Positions 1-9,885 of a stretch of DNA of 64,000 bases are shown one piece after another. A model generated the notes under the pieces. The model saw only the letters and a list, made by a program, of their open reading frames with translations, searched no databases and was not told the DNA's origin. A program made the translations under genes and the position numbers. Position 1 is the first letter of the stretch, and every line of letters begins with the position of its first letter. The stretch is from the NCBI GenBank assembly GCA_023409975.1, contig JAEYQO010000057.1, forward strand, positions 7,122-71,121, written 5' to 3'. This DNA is from Bacteroidota bacterium. GTDB taxonomy: Bacteria > Bacteroidota > Bacteroidia > Chitinophagales > Chitinophagaceae.

Positions 1-270
1 AAATTTATTCTGGTGAATAGTTCACGGGGGGCTGTGGTGGACACCTTTGCATTGGCAAAGGGTATTGAGCAGGGCAAGATCAGGGGAGCTTGTCTGGACG
101 TTTTCGAGTCAGAGCCGCTGGATCGGATGATACCGGATATACGAAAAATTTTTGAAAAAATAATACGGCTTCCTGAGGTGGTGGTGAGTCCTCATATCGC
201 AGGGTATAGCGAGGAATCTTTGTATAAAATGAGCAAAGTCTTGCTGGGCCGCATTGTCACAGGATCGTAA
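1..270 (+). CDS. D-2-hydroxyacid dehydrogenase, C-terminal fragment
   Basis: The open frame runs in from the window edge, so only the last ~89 residues are seen. The NAD-domain signature NSSRGAVVD is followed by a GACLDVFESEP stretch and SPHIAGYS, whose His is the catalytic acid/base in the SerA/PdxB/LdhA superfamily. The family reduces 2-oxoacids with NAD(P)H or runs the reverse. The PHIAGYS and RGAVVD wording recalls erythronate-4-phosphate dehydrogenase (PdxB) but also occurs in Bacteroidota phosphoglycerate-dehydrogenase-like enzymes, so the substrate is left open. The GTG at position 13 is internal, not a start. Confidence 0.85.
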   Translation, partial: KFILVNSSRGAVVDTFALAKGIEQGKIRGACLDVFESEPLDRMIPDIRKIFEKIIRLPEVVVSPHIAGYSEESLYKMSKVLLGRIVTGS

Positions 271-338
271 ACTAATATTTATAAAACATTTCTTTGACAA
301 AAAGAAATTGGCGCCTCCGTACTTTTAACTAAAGTTTT

Positions 339-346
339 TATCTTTA
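339..346 (+). promoter_or_regulatory. Candidate -7 element before the TonB receptor
   Basis: TATCTTTA matches seven of eight positions of the Bacteroidota -7 consensus TAnnTTTG and lies 36 nt before the ATG at 383. No good TTTG -33 element sits at the expected spacing, so this is only a candidate. Confidence 0.35.
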
Positions 347-382
347 CCCCTTCATTTGGTTAATTATATATTAATGCAGGAT

Positions 383-3300
383 ATGACACGTAAACTACGT
401 TATCTGTTCGTATTGATGCTCATGAGTGTTGCTGGTGGTGCTTTTGCACAGACTGGTGCGATCTCCGGAACGATATACGATGAAACAAAGCAGGCGGCGA
501 TCGGCGCGCTTGTAGAAGTGCGCCAGGGCGGCGTTGTGCGGGGTGGGGCAGTTACTGATATCGATGGTAATTACATGATTAAGCCGTTGAATCCGGGCCA
601 GGGTTATGAAATTTCGGTGAGACTGACTGGTTACAAGGAGATCAGGATGCCAGGTGTGATTGTTTCTCCGGACAGGACAACGTATCAGAACTTCAATCTT
701 GAAGTGGATGCTCAACAATTGGATGAAGTAGTTGTAATAGAGTATAGGGTTCCCCTGATTAAAAAGGATGAGCCGGGTACAACCACGACGATGACTTCGG
801 AGCAAATCGAGAAATTACCTACCAGGCAAACTGGTGACATCGCCTCAATGGCTGGTGGTACTTACCAGGCTCGAAGCGGTGGCGGCATCAGTATTGGTGG
901 TGCCCGTGCAAATGGCACACTTTACATTGTTGATGGTGTGCAGGTGAATGGTATTTCTGCTACAAATATGCCACCTAACTCTATTGATCAGATTTCTGTT
1001 GTAACCTCCGGTATCCCTGCGAAGTATGGTGATGCTACTGGCGGTGTGATCAGTATCACTACCAAAGGCGGTGCGCCATTTCATACTGGTTCTGTAGGGT
1101 TTGAGCGTTCGGTTGATGGTTATGGCCATAATCTGGTATTCTTTAATATTAATGGGCCGCTCTTGAAAAAGCGAATAGACAGCCTGAATAAGAAGACTGT
1201 CTTAGGTTACTCCCTGAGTGCACAATACCTGCACGATGAAGATTCAGAGCCAAATTATTTTGATAATTATGTGCTCAAGGCAGATAAGCTCAATGAAATT
1301 CGTCAGAATCCTCTGGTGCCAGTAAATACATCAACAGGACTAGTGTTCAGGCCACGTGCAGAAAATGTAACGCTGGCGGATATGGAAACAACAAAGCAGA
1401 GGCCGGGTGCAGACTATAAAAATATTCGTGCAGTCGGTAAAATTGATTATCAGGTCAATGACAACATGAACTTGGTAGTTGGCGGTAATATTTCACATAT
1501 TAGACAAGGAATTTATAGCCAATCATACTCGCTTTTTTCACCAGAATCAATGCCCTTTCAGACGAACTTTACGGGTCGGGGGTTTGTTAGGTTTACTCAG
1601 CGATTTGGTAAGCAAGCAATGGGATTGGAGGAAGGAGAGGATGCAAAGAAGCCGTTGATATCAAATGCGTTTTATACTATTCAGGCTGATTATCAATCTG
1701 ATTACACGCTTAGAGAAGACCCCAATCACAAAAAGGATGCTTTTAAATATGCCTACCTAGGGAAATTTGTTGAGTCAACAGAGCCGTTCTATGCTTACAC
1801 TTTGGATACCGCTACAGGATTGACGAGGTATCGGCTATTGTCGAATGATGTACCGGTTGGTGTTGATTATGTCAGGTCTGACATTAATCCGTTATTAGCT
1901 AATTACAATTCTCAGCTTTTCAGCTTACTTAGTGAAACTGACAGACCAGCTACAATTAATGAAATTGGCCAATTGAATGGTTTGAGGAACGGTGATTTAC
2001 CTCCTTCTGTATTTGGTCTGTTTACCAACGTGGGATATACATTTCCTGGATATAGGTATTCACAGTCTGAACAGTACGCTTTCAACGTTGACGCCTCCTT
2101 CGACCTACAACCACGCAGAACAAGGCATCAAATTGAGTTTGGTTTATATTACCAACAAAGAGCTGAACGTAGCTACGCATTAGACGCTAATCAACTTTGG
2201 ACGCAAATGAGACTTTGGGCAAATCGACATATTAGAAGTCTCGATTTTGGACATCCAATGTGGCTCATCAATGGTGAGCGATATACACCGGATGAATTGA
2301 AAGCGTTGGGAATTATTCCTGGAGCATTCGATACAATTGTATATAATAGATTGTATGATTCTGTAGCACAAACAAATTTTGATAGACGACTCAGAGAGAG
2401 TCTCGGTCTTGATATCACAAACACTGATATCATTCAAACCGATGCAATGGATCCCTCGCAATTTTCGCTGGATATGTTCTCTGCAGATGAGTTTATCAAT
2501 AATGGTAATCCTTTGGCCAATTGGTATGGATATGACCATAGAGGTAACCGTTTGAATGGACAGGTGAACTTTAATGACTGGTTCATTAAACGTGATGAAC
2601 ACGGAAATTTCACAAGAGAAGTGGGAGCCTTCCGTCCAAACTATATCGCAGGATATATCATGGATAAGTTTGAGCTGCCCAATAATACACTGTTTCACCT
2701 CGGTCTGCGTGTGGAGCGCTTTGACGCCAATACCAAAGTGTTGAAAGATCCTTATTCTCTCTATGGGGTTCAGACAGTGGGATCATCCAATGCTTTTAAT
2801 GGCAATACTCCTGATGGTGAGGCTCCTGCGAATATAGGTCGTGACTATGTAGTATATGTGTCGGATAACAGTTCAACAATCCCGACCGTGGTGGGATATA
2901 GAAATGGAGACGATTGGTTTGATTCCCGCGGTGAATTTGTTACTGATCCAACAATCATTCGTGACCGTGAGGGAGTTTCTAACCTGGTACCGCATTTACA
3001 GTCGTCAACGACTATGAGAGATGAGGGTTATGATCCGAGCAATTCCTTCACAGACTACACACCTCAGGTGAACGTGATGCCCCGTGTATCCTTCACCTTC
3101 CCGATTGCAGACCAGTCGATGTTCTATGCACACTATGATGTGTTGGTACAAAGACCAAAGAGTGTGAATGAAATTTATGCGACACCTTTGCATTACTACT
3201 ATATTAATCAAAATTCACAGTCCGTTATTCCCAATCCGGATTTGAGACCAGAGAAGACATTTGATTATGAGTTAGGGTTCCAACAAGTACTTTCGAGGAA

Positions 3301-4132
3301 CTCTGCGATAACCATTACTGGTTTCTATAAGGAACGTAAGGATATGATTCAGATTCGTCCGTATCTGAATGCATTCCCTAACACATATTTCACTTATGGT
3401 AATCGAGACTTTTCTACTACCAAGGGCTTTATTTTACGTTATGAATTGCGCAGGATTAACAACTTTGGTATGAATCTGAGTTATACCCTGCAATTTGCCG
3501 AGGGTACCAACTCTTCTTCAACTTCAGGAAATACGCTACTGCAGAATCTGATAGCAGCTCAGTTGCCAAATCTTCGATTTGCTTTCCCTCTCACATATGA
3601 TTCCCGTCACAACTTTGTGGCAAACTTTGACTATCGGTTTGATCGTGGCGAGGGTCCAGTAATCGGTAATTTACATCCCTTTGAAGATGTGGGTATTAAT
3701 CTTATAGCTCGCGTGAGAAGTGGTGAGCCTTACACCAATGTGTTCCAGCCTAGAACTAATATCGTTGTTGGTGGACCGATGGGCTCCAGATTACCTTGGC
3801 ACTACATGATGGATCTTCGTATTGATAAGACTTTCCCGCTTGGATTTATGAATCGCAGGGTTGAGAATAACTCAGGCAGGCCTGGCCGGTGGGGAGTTAC
3901 TGCTTTCGTCTACATTACGAATCTCCTGAATACCCGCGATATACAGGGCGTTTATCAGTTCACTGGCCGTCCTGATGATGATGGTTGGCTGGCATCACCT
4001 CAAGGTCAGCAGGATGCCGCGATTCGTTCAAATCCTGCAGCCTACATCGATATGTATAATATAAACCTGCAGAACCAGTTTTTCCTGAACCTACCTCGGA
4101 GAGTGAATTTAGGTCTTACTGTTAATTTTTAA
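383..4132 (+). CDS. TonB-dependent outer-membrane receptor with carboxypeptidase-like N-terminal domain
   Basis: A 1249-residue receptor. The ATG at 383 is chosen because it begins a clean signal peptide (MTRKLRYLFVLMLM...GGAFAQ); an in-frame ATG at 374 and a TTG at 356 are less likely. After the signal comes a carboxypeptidase-regulatory-like beta-sandwich (about residues 20-110), then a plug domain (DEVVV..., LYIVDGVQVNG, GIPAKYGDATGGVISITTKGG), then a long 22-strand-type barrel ending in LTVNF with a C-terminal aromatic residue, as expected for BAM-inserted barrels. It should sit in the outer membrane and be energised by TonB/ExbBD. No SusD-like lipoprotein follows; the next genes encode a giant secreted protein and a PorV-like barrel, so a polysaccharide-uptake role is not indicated. 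Ligand unknown. Confidence 0.9.
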   Translation: MTRKLRYLFVLMLMSVAGGAFAQTGAISGTIYDETKQAAIGALVEVRQGGVVRGGAVTDIDGNYMIKPLNPGQGYEISVRLTGYKEIRMPGVIVSPDRTTYQNFNLEVDAQQLDEVVVIEYRVPLIKKDEPGTTTTMTSEQIEKLPTRQTGDIASMAGGTYQARSGGGISIGGARANGTLYIVDGVQVNGISATNMPPNSIDQISVVTSGIPAKYGDATGGVISITTKGGAPFHTGSVGFERSVDGYGHNLVFFNINGPLLKKRIDSLNKKTVLGYSLSAQYLHDEDSEPNYFDNYVLKADKLNEIRQNPLVPVNTSTGLVFRPRAENVTLADMETTKQRPGADYKNIRAVGKIDYQVNDNMNLVVGGNISHIRQGIYSQSYSLFSPESMPFQTNFTGRGFVRFTQRFGKQAMGLEEGEDAKKPLISNAFYTIQADYQSDYTLREDPNHKKDAFKYAYLGKFVESTEPFYAYTLDTATGLTRYRLLSNDVPVGVDYVRSDINPLLANYNSQLFSLLSETDRPATINEIGQLNGLRNGDLPPSVFGLFTNVGYTFPGYRYSQSEQYAFNVDASFDLQPRRTRHQIEFGLYYQQRAERSYALDANQLWTQMRLWANRHIRSLDFGHPMWLINGERYTPDELKALGIIPGAFDTIVYNRLYDSVAQTNFDRRLRESLGLDITNTDIIQTDAMDPSQFSLDMFSADEFINNGNPLANWYGYDHRGNRLNGQVNFNDWFIKRDEHGNFTREVGAFRPNYIAGYIMDKFELPNNTLFHLGLRVERFDANTKVLKDPYSLYGVQTVGSSNAFNGNTPDGEAPANIGRDYVVYVSDNSSTIPTVVGYRNGDDWFDSRGEFVTDPTIIRDREGVSNLVPHLQSSTTMRDEGYDPSNSFTDYTPQVNVMPRVSFTFPIADQSMFYAHYDVLVQRPKSVNEIYATPLHYYYINQNSQSVIPNPDLRPEKTFDYELGFQQVLSRNSAITITGFYKERKDMIQIRPYLNAFPNTYFTYGNRDFSTTKGFILRYELRRINNFGMNLSYTLQFAEGTNSSSTSGNTLLQNLIAAQLPNLRFAFPLTYDSRHNFVANFDYRFDRGEGPVIGNLHPFEDVGINLIARVRSGEPYTNVFQPRTNIVVGGPMGSRLPWHYMMDLRIDKTFPLGFMNRRVENNSGRPGRWGVTAFVYITNLLNTRDIQGVYQFTGRPDDDGWLASPQGQQDAAIRSNPAAYIDMYNINLQNQFFLNLPRRVNLGLTVNF

Positions 4133-4160
4133 TTAGTTAATGATTATAACTTCTATAGTT

Positions 4161-7100
4161 ATGTTGAAGAATAGAATCATCCAAAAGTCTGCACTGGCAC
4201 TTATTGCTCTTTTGGGAGTGAGTGTGGTTGCAGAAGCCCGACCCAACATAGGCACGCCGAATGGCGGAAACAAACAAGCCCTGTTGAAGACTGCCGCGGG
4301 TTGTGATCCGGCAGAGGCCAGAATCGATCTGGACATCAACAACGTTAGAGCGAGGTTGATGACCGGTGGTGATATGTGGTGGGATATTGGTGCAAGCATA
4401 GCACAATACGAGGTCCCGAAAGGAACCCGTAAGAACGCGCTTTTTGCTGGTTCTGTTTGGATCGGCGGTTACACCACCGATAAACAGCTTAAGGTGGCCG
4501 GACAAACCTATCGTCAAAACGGTAATGATTATTGGCCTGGGCCATTAAACAGAATAAATAATATTCCCAGTATTGATGCGGCAACTTGCTCCGCCTGGGA
4601 TCGTTTCTGGAAGATTGATCGTGTGACGGTCAACAAGTTTAGAGAGGTCGCTCAAGCTGGCGGTGGTCTGAACACTGCAGAGTTTCGTCCTATTATGGAA
4701 TGGCCAGCAAGAGGAAACGTGAACGCTATCGGTAATGGCGGCGGGAATTTAACGCTTGAAGATCGAGAGTATGCACCCTTTGTGGATGTAAACGGAAATG
4801 GGATTTACGATCCTAACAATGAGGGTGAGTCTGATTATCCGGATATCTTCGGAGATCAGTTTATCTGGTGGGTATTTAATGATCGCGGGAATATTAAGAA
4901 TATGAGCCAGACCGAAGCGATTGGAATAGAAGTACAGGCCAGTGCCTTTGCGTTTGCAACTAAGGACTTCTTGAACGACGCTACGTTCTATAACTACCGT
5001 TTGATTAATCACGGTGCTACTCAATTGGATAGCACCTTCATATCTACCTGGACGGATGCCGATCTGGGCTGGTATAAGGATGACTATATCGGTTGTGATA
5101 CGACTCGTGGCTTAGGAATCTTATATAATGGTTTACCACAGGACGGTCAGTCTGCTCCTGATCATTATGGTAACAATGTGCCCATGGTTGGGGTAGATTT
5201 CTTCAGAGGTCCCCAGAAGTATATTGATTTAGGAAACGGACAATTTGATACCGTACTCCTGAACATGGAGGCGTTTACCTACTACGATAATAACTGGGAT
5301 AACCGTATTGGCAACCCCAGCAATGGAATTCATATGTATAACTATATGACGGGTTCTAGCCGTAATGGACAGCGTTTTGTAAACGATTTTCAAGGCCCCG
5401 GTGTTGAAGCTAAAGGTTTAGGTAGTGGTCCTGTTACTAAGTTTTTATTTCCCGGTGAACCCAACAATCGGGAAACCTGGTCTGAATGTTCCTGTCAAAA
5501 TCCTCCCGATGATAGAAGATTCATACACTCTGCAGGACCCTTCTCTCTTCGGCCTGGTGCTGTGAACGATATCACAATTGGTGCAGTTTGGGTTGCTGAC
5601 GTTGGTGGTTGTCCGAACACATCTTTCAGAAAGATTCGGGCAGCGGATGACCAGGCTCAGGCACTATTTGATAACAATTTCAGAACTATTGAAGGACCTG
5701 AAGCTCCTCGTCTGGTAGTTCGTGAAATGAACAATCGTCTGTTGTTTTATATTGTAAACGATCCTAACAGTACGAATTTCCAGGAAAAGTTTGGGTATCA
5801 GACAGATTCAGTGAAATATCGGGTTGTGTCGGCCAAAGCCAGACAGGCGGAACACCCGGATTCTGTATATAAATTTGAAGGGTACAGGGTGTTTCAGTTG
5901 AGAGACGCTGCGGTACAGCCAGCACAGATTTTTGGAGAGGATGGAACGGTTAATAACGAGGTTGCTATTGAAGTGTTCCAGTCGGATATTCAAAATGGCA
6001 TTAGCCAGATTGTAAACTGGGAAAAAGATATCTCTATAAATGGTTGTGATTCCTGTTATAAACCAATTGTAAAGGTGAACGGTAGAGACAGTGGTATACG
6101 TCATAGTTTTGTTTTAGAAAATGATGCTTTTGGTCAGGGTGTTAATACAAAACTTGTTAACTACAGAACCTATTATTTCGTAGCAATTGCATACGCCCAT
6201 AACAATTTTGCAGGTTTTAGTCCCCGTTTTGCTGAGATTACGCAAGATGTAGCGTATCTGGAAAGTGGACACGGTCCAGGCGGTAGTCCGATCCCTGTAG
6301 TAGCTGCAATGCCTAATCCTGTTTATGGGGAAGTTGGAACACAACTTGCTGCGGATTACGGTGATGGTGTGCGGATCAGACGTATTGAGGGAACCGGAAA
6401 TGGCGGTAATGATCTACAGCTTGAAGAAGATGTTATCAACAACATTCTGACTGGCACAGGTTCTACTGAAGTTACCTATACTCACGGCCGTGGACCGGTT
6501 AATATTAAAGTGGTTGATCCAGTAGCGATCAAACCCGGTAATTGGGAACTCTACATTGTGAATAGGGATCGTAAATATGACGATATTACTTACAATGATC
6601 CGGAGGTATACAACGATACGGTACGAGGTGTAGCAGAAGCGAATCGTATCAGACCAGAAAGCGCAGGATGGATGCTGGTGAAAGATAACGGTGAGGATGT
6701 AATCTATAGTGAGACCAGCTTAGCACGTTTCAATGAACAGATTCTCGAAGAATATGGTCTGGCAATTACAGTTGGACAGGTAGTAAGACCAGGTGATGAC
6801 CAAGTGAATGGGAATGGGTTGATTACTTCTGACGTTACTTTCCAGAATTCGGCACTCCCGTGGTTGGCTGGTGTGGTAGACCAGGAAGGACGATCACTTC
6901 AAAACTGGGTTCGTAGCGGTGGCAATAGCGATGCTCCAAGCCAGGGTGGTGATGATCCCCCAATTTGTGACTTCTCTGATACCCCGTATGATACGATTGG
7001 CCAGTTCTATGAGGATATGATGTCAAATAACACATTCACAACTGGGACTTGGACTGCGTACTCTAACGGATCCACCTATAATAATAATACAGCGTGTGGA

Positions 7101-8156
7101 TTTGGTACGGTTCACCCGGGGACTGCTCGTCCGTTCTATGACCTGCAAAGTGTTGATCTGGTGTTCACCTCGGATCGTACTAAATGGAGCCGTTGCGTTG
7201 TCCTTGAAGCAAATGATGAGCGTACATTGACTGAGGGCAATACTCCTAAATTCCGTCTCCGTGGACATGCTTCATGGAATGGAGATATTGATGCTGACGG
7301 TCGTCCTGTATATTCGACAAACACCAATGACACCGGTTTCTCCTACTTCCCTGGTTATGCAATCAACCAGGAAACTGGCGAGCGTCTGAATGTTATTTTC
7401 TTTGAAGACTCTTATCTGGCAGCACATGGCGGCCGGGATATGATCTGGAATCCTTCATCCACTATTTTGGATGGTTTGGGTAACCCGATCTTCGGTGGTC
7501 GTCATTGGGTGATGATTTCAGATACCAAATACGATGGTTGTGAAAGTCTTGCTACGATCATGCAGTCGAACTCACAATTGATTCGTCAGAATGCTTATCG
7601 TACGTTGATTTGGTCTGGTATGCCAACTGTTGCTCCTGGCTTTGATTTGCTGCCACTGCGAGACGGATTGATTCCGACCGAGACGAAGCTTCGCTTCCGC
7701 GTTACTCGCCCATATGCTCGTCTGGCATCCGGCTCGACAGCAAAGAATAATGGATTCCCTGTGTTCGCATTCAGCACTACAGATATTGTTCCGAGAAGAC
7801 TGGGTGAGGATGGTAATACAAACTCTAATCAGGCACTGCTTGATAAGATACTCGTGGTACCGAACCCATACTATGCGATGGCTGGATACGAGAACAACAG
7901 GTTGGATACGAGGGTGAGGATCACAAATCTGCCTACTAGAGCTACGATTAATATCTATCAGCTCGATGGTACTCTTGTGCGCAGACTTTCTAAAGATGAT
8001 CCGAATAACTCCTGGATTGACTGGGATGTGAGGAATCATAAAGGCTTGCCGATCGCAAGTGGTATGTACCTGATTCACGTAAATGCGGAAGGACTGGGTG
8101 AGACAGTGTTGCGGTGGTTTGGAGCAATGCGACCCGTAGACGTAACAAGTTATTAA
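4161..8156 (+). CDS. Giant secreted protein with FlgD-like Ig C-terminus (putative T9SS-type cargo)
   Basis: A 1331-residue exported protein. ATG 4161 opens a good signal peptide (MLKNRIIQKSALALIALLGV, cleavage near VAEA); ATG 4140 is the alternative. The N-terminal part has GGDMWWDIG, YEVPKGTRKNALFAGSVWIGG and TYRQNGNDYWPGPL, wording I associate with large secreted Bacteroidota proteins of unknown function. A DVNGNGIYDPNNEGESDYPD loop looks Ca-binding. The last ~100 residues (KILVVPNPYY..., ITNLPTRATINIYQLDGTLVRRL..., GLPIASGMYLIHV) form a FlgD/T9SS-CTD-like Ig fold, but the protein continues past the usual end as RWFGAMRPVDVTSY. It lies 28 nt behind the receptor gene and 62 nt before a PorV-like gene, so the three are probably one unit. 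Export by T9SS is inference. Confidence 0.75.
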   Translation: MLKNRIIQKSALALIALLGVSVVAEARPNIGTPNGGNKQALLKTAAGCDPAEARIDLDINNVRARLMTGGDMWWDIGASIAQYEVPKGTRKNALFAGSVWIGGYTTDKQLKVAGQTYRQNGNDYWPGPLNRINNIPSIDAATCSAWDRFWKIDRVTVNKFREVAQAGGGLNTAEFRPIMEWPARGNVNAIGNGGGNLTLEDREYAPFVDVNGNGIYDPNNEGESDYPDIFGDQFIWWVFNDRGNIKNMSQTEAIGIEVQASAFAFATKDFLNDATFYNYRLINHGATQLDSTFISTWTDADLGWYKDDYIGCDTTRGLGILYNGLPQDGQSAPDHYGNNVPMVGVDFFRGPQKYIDLGNGQFDTVLLNMEAFTYYDNNWDNRIGNPSNGIHMYNYMTGSSRNGQRFVNDFQGPGVEAKGLGSGPVTKFLFPGEPNNRETWSECSCQNPPDDRRFIHSAGPFSLRPGAVNDITIGAVWVADVGGCPNTSFRKIRAADDQAQALFDNNFRTIEGPEAPRLVVREMNNRLLFYIVNDPNSTNFQEKFGYQTDSVKYRVVSAKARQAEHPDSVYKFEGYRVFQLRDAAVQPAQIFGEDGTVNNEVAIEVFQSDIQNGISQIVNWEKDISINGCDSCYKPIVKVNGRDSGIRHSFVLENDAFGQGVNTKLVNYRTYYFVAIAYAHNNFAGFSPRFAEITQDVAYLESGHGPGGSPIPVVAAMPNPVYGEVGTQLAADYGDGVRIRRIEGTGNGGNDLQLEEDVINNILTGTGSTEVTYTHGRGPVNIKVVDPVAIKPGNWELYIVNRDRKYDDITYNDPEVYNDTVRGVAEANRIRPESAGWMLVKDNGEDVIYSETSLARFNEQILEEYGLAITVGQVVRPGDDQVNGNGLITSDVTFQNSALPWLAGVVDQEGRSLQNWVRSGGNSDAPSQGGDDPPICDFSDTPYDTIGQFYEDMMSNNTFTTGTWTAYSNGSTYNNNTACGFGTVHPGTARPFYDLQSVDLVFTSDRTKWSRCVVLEANDERTLTEGNTPKFRLRGHASWNGDIDADGRPVYSTNTNDTGFSYFPGYAINQETGERLNVIFFEDSYLAAHGGRDMIWNPSSTILDGLGNPIFGGRHWVMISDTKYDGCESLATIMQSNSQLIRQNAYRTLIWSGMPTVAPGFDLLPLRDGLIPTETKLRFRVTRPYARLASGSTAKNNGFPVFAFSTTDIVPRRLGEDGNTNSNQALLDKILVVPNPYYAMAGYENNRLDTRVRITNLPTRATINIYQLDGTLVRRLSKDDPNNSWIDWDVRNHKGLPIASGMYLIHVNAEGLGETVLRWFGAMRPVDVTSY

Positions 8157-8160
8157 TGAA

Positions 8161-8195
8161 AACAGTGGGGCTGGCAACAGCCAGCCCCTATTTAA
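8161..8195 (+). terminator. Hairpin between giant protein and PorV-like gene
   Basis: Perfect 9-bp stem (8167-8175 with 8180-8188) closing an AACA loop, followed by a short TATTT tail. The weak T-run suggests partial termination or 3'-end stabilisation inside the unit. Confidence 0.55.
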
Positions 8196-8218
8196 AATGT
8201 ATCGTACACTTTTCTGTT

Positions 8219-9331
8219 ATGAAAAATAAACTTACAAAGGCTGCATTATTCCTCTGCGCGTTGGGGTTATCAGTGCCGGCTATAGCTGGAAATAAAGATC
8301 GTGTAGGTCAGGCCGGTGCATCGGAGTTGCTCATCAATCCCTGGGGCCAGTCTACAGGTCTTTTCGGAATGAATACTTCCTATGTCAGAGGTATAGAGGC
8401 CATGAAGACAAATATTGCCGGTTTATCCTACGTTGAGGGTACGGAGGTCGGCTTCGCACATTCAATCTACCTAAAGGGCTCTAATGTCAGCGTTAGTAAC
8501 CTGGCAATTGCGCAAAGAGTCGGAAATATCGGGGTTTTCGGTCTGAATGTGATGTCAATGGGTTTCGGAGAAATTACTGTGACTGATTATAATAATCCTG
8601 AGGGAACTGGTACCTATAAGCCACAATTCCTGAATTTTCAGTTGGGCTTTTCTAAGGCTTTTTCCAACAGCATCAGGGCTGGTATCGCTGCTACTTTTGT
8701 TTCCGAACAAGTGAGCAGTATCAGGGCTAACGGTGCCTGTTTTGACGCGGGTGTTCAGTATATCACCGGTAAGCGCGATAACTTCCATTTCGGTGTTACA
8801 TTGAGGAATGTGGGTACCAATATGAGATTCTCCGGTACTGGTTTTGCCTTCAATACAGAAATGCCTCAGAATCCTACGGGTCAGAATTTCTTCGCTCATA
8901 CTCCGGCTGAAAAGTTCGAAATGCCTACCTACCTCAATTTCGGCGTTTCCTATGACTTCTATCTTGATGAGAAGAGGCTTAAGAGTGAAGATGATCTGCC
9001 TCAGCATCGCGCAAGTGTTATGGCTAACTTTACATCTAATTCCTTTAACAACGACTATTTTGGTGGTGGTGTAGAGTACGCATTCAGGGAGACGTTTATG
9101 GTTCGTGGTGCTTACCGGTATGAAAGCGGTATTAACAGTGCCGAGAGTTCAACAACATTCTATACGGGAGTAAGTGCTGGTGCAACAGTCCAGAAAGGGA
9201 TTGGTGAGAATGGCCCCATCCTCGCGATCGATTATTCCTACCGTCCTACTGTTCGTCCCAACAACGGAGTGCATACTTTCTCTGTTAGGTTGATGACCCG
9301 CGCCCGTAAGGCAGCAGTCGATACAGAATAG
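8219..9331 (+). CDS. PorV/PorQ-family outer-membrane beta-barrel protein
   Basis: 370 residues. ATG 8219 is used because it starts the signal peptide (MKNKLTKAALFLCALGLSVPAIAG); the open frame extends further upstream without a credible start. The mature protein begins with AGASELLINPWGQSTGLFGMNTSYVRGIEAMKTNIAGL, the pattern of PorV/PorQ/UPF0164-type barrels, and is rich in alternating beta-strand sequence to the end (FSVRLMTRAR). In T9SS, PorV carries cargo from the SprA translocon to the PorU attachment complex. A true PorV lies at 20292-21482, so this is a paralogue, placed directly behind a giant exported protein that may be its client. Function inferred from family and position. Confidence 0.7.
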   Translation: MKNKLTKAALFLCALGLSVPAIAGNKDRVGQAGASELLINPWGQSTGLFGMNTSYVRGIEAMKTNIAGLSYVEGTEVGFAHSIYLKGSNVSVSNLAIAQRVGNIGVFGLNVMSMGFGEITVTDYNNPEGTGTYKPQFLNFQLGFSKAFSNSIRAGIAATFVSEQVSSIRANGACFDAGVQYITGKRDNFHFGVTLRNVGTNMRFSGTGFAFNTEMPQNPTGQNFFAHTPAEKFEMPTYLNFGVSYDFYLDEKRLKSEDDLPQHRASVMANFTSNSFNNDYFGGGVEYAFRETFMVRGAYRYESGINSAESSTTFYTGVSAGATVQKGIGENGPILAIDYSYRPTVRPNNGVHTFSVRLMTRARKAAVDTE

Positions 9332-9352
9332 TTTTTTTCTTAAATTTGTTTA

Positions 9353-9393
9353 GCAACGCTTCTGTCCATAGCAGGAGCGTTGTACTTTTTTTT
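9353..9393 (+). terminator. Rho-independent terminator
   Basis: Stem CAACGCT (9354-9360 region) pairs with AGCGTTG (9376-9382) and is followed by an eight-T run from 9386. It ends the receptor/giant protein/PorV-like unit before greA. Confidence 0.75.
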
Positions 9394-9410
9394 ATCAAAT
9401 ACCAATTTTT

Positions 9411-9884
9411 ATGGCAGAGATCAATTATGTGACCAAAGAGACACTTGAGCAGATGAAAGAAGAACTGTCTCAATTAAAAACTGCGGGAAGAGCTGAAATA
9501 GCCAGACAAATAGCGGAAGCAAGAGAGAAGGGAGATCTACGGGAGAATGCAGAGTATGATGCAGCAAAGGAGGCTCAGGGGTTACATGAAGCCAAGATTG
9601 CCCAGCTTGAAGCAGCGGTAATTTCAGCCCGTGTGTTAGATACTAAAGACATTGACATCAGCAAGGTATCTATTCTGAGCAAAGTAAAGGTTACTAATCT
9701 TGGAAATAATAAGAGCTTTGAATATCAGATTGTTTCAGAGAAGGAAGCGGATTTGAAAGCTGGTAAGATATCTGTAGGCTCACCGATCGGGAAAGGGCTA
9801 CTGGGTAAAAGTATCGGTGATATCGCTGAGGTTCAGGCGCCAAGTGGCATACTTAAGTTTAAAATAGAAAACATTTCTATTTAG
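9411..9884 (+). CDS. greA: Transcription elongation factor GreA
   Basis: 157 residues, normal length. The N-terminal coiled coil (about 1-75) carries the GDLRENAEYDAAKEAQ tip, whose acidic residues enter the RNA polymerase secondary channel and stimulate cleavage of backtracked RNA. The C-terminal FKBP-like domain has SVGSPIGKGLLGKSIGD. It is followed one base later by a HIT-family gene, so the two are co-transcribed. Confidence 0.97.
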   Translation: MAEINYVTKETLEQMKEELSQLKTAGRAEIARQIAEAREKGDLRENAEYDAAKEAQGLHEAKIAQLEAAVISARVLDTKDIDISKVSILSKVKVTNLGNNKSFEYQIVSEKEADLKAGKISVGSPIGKGLLGKSIGDIAEVQAPSGILKFKIENISI

Positions 9885-9885
9885 C

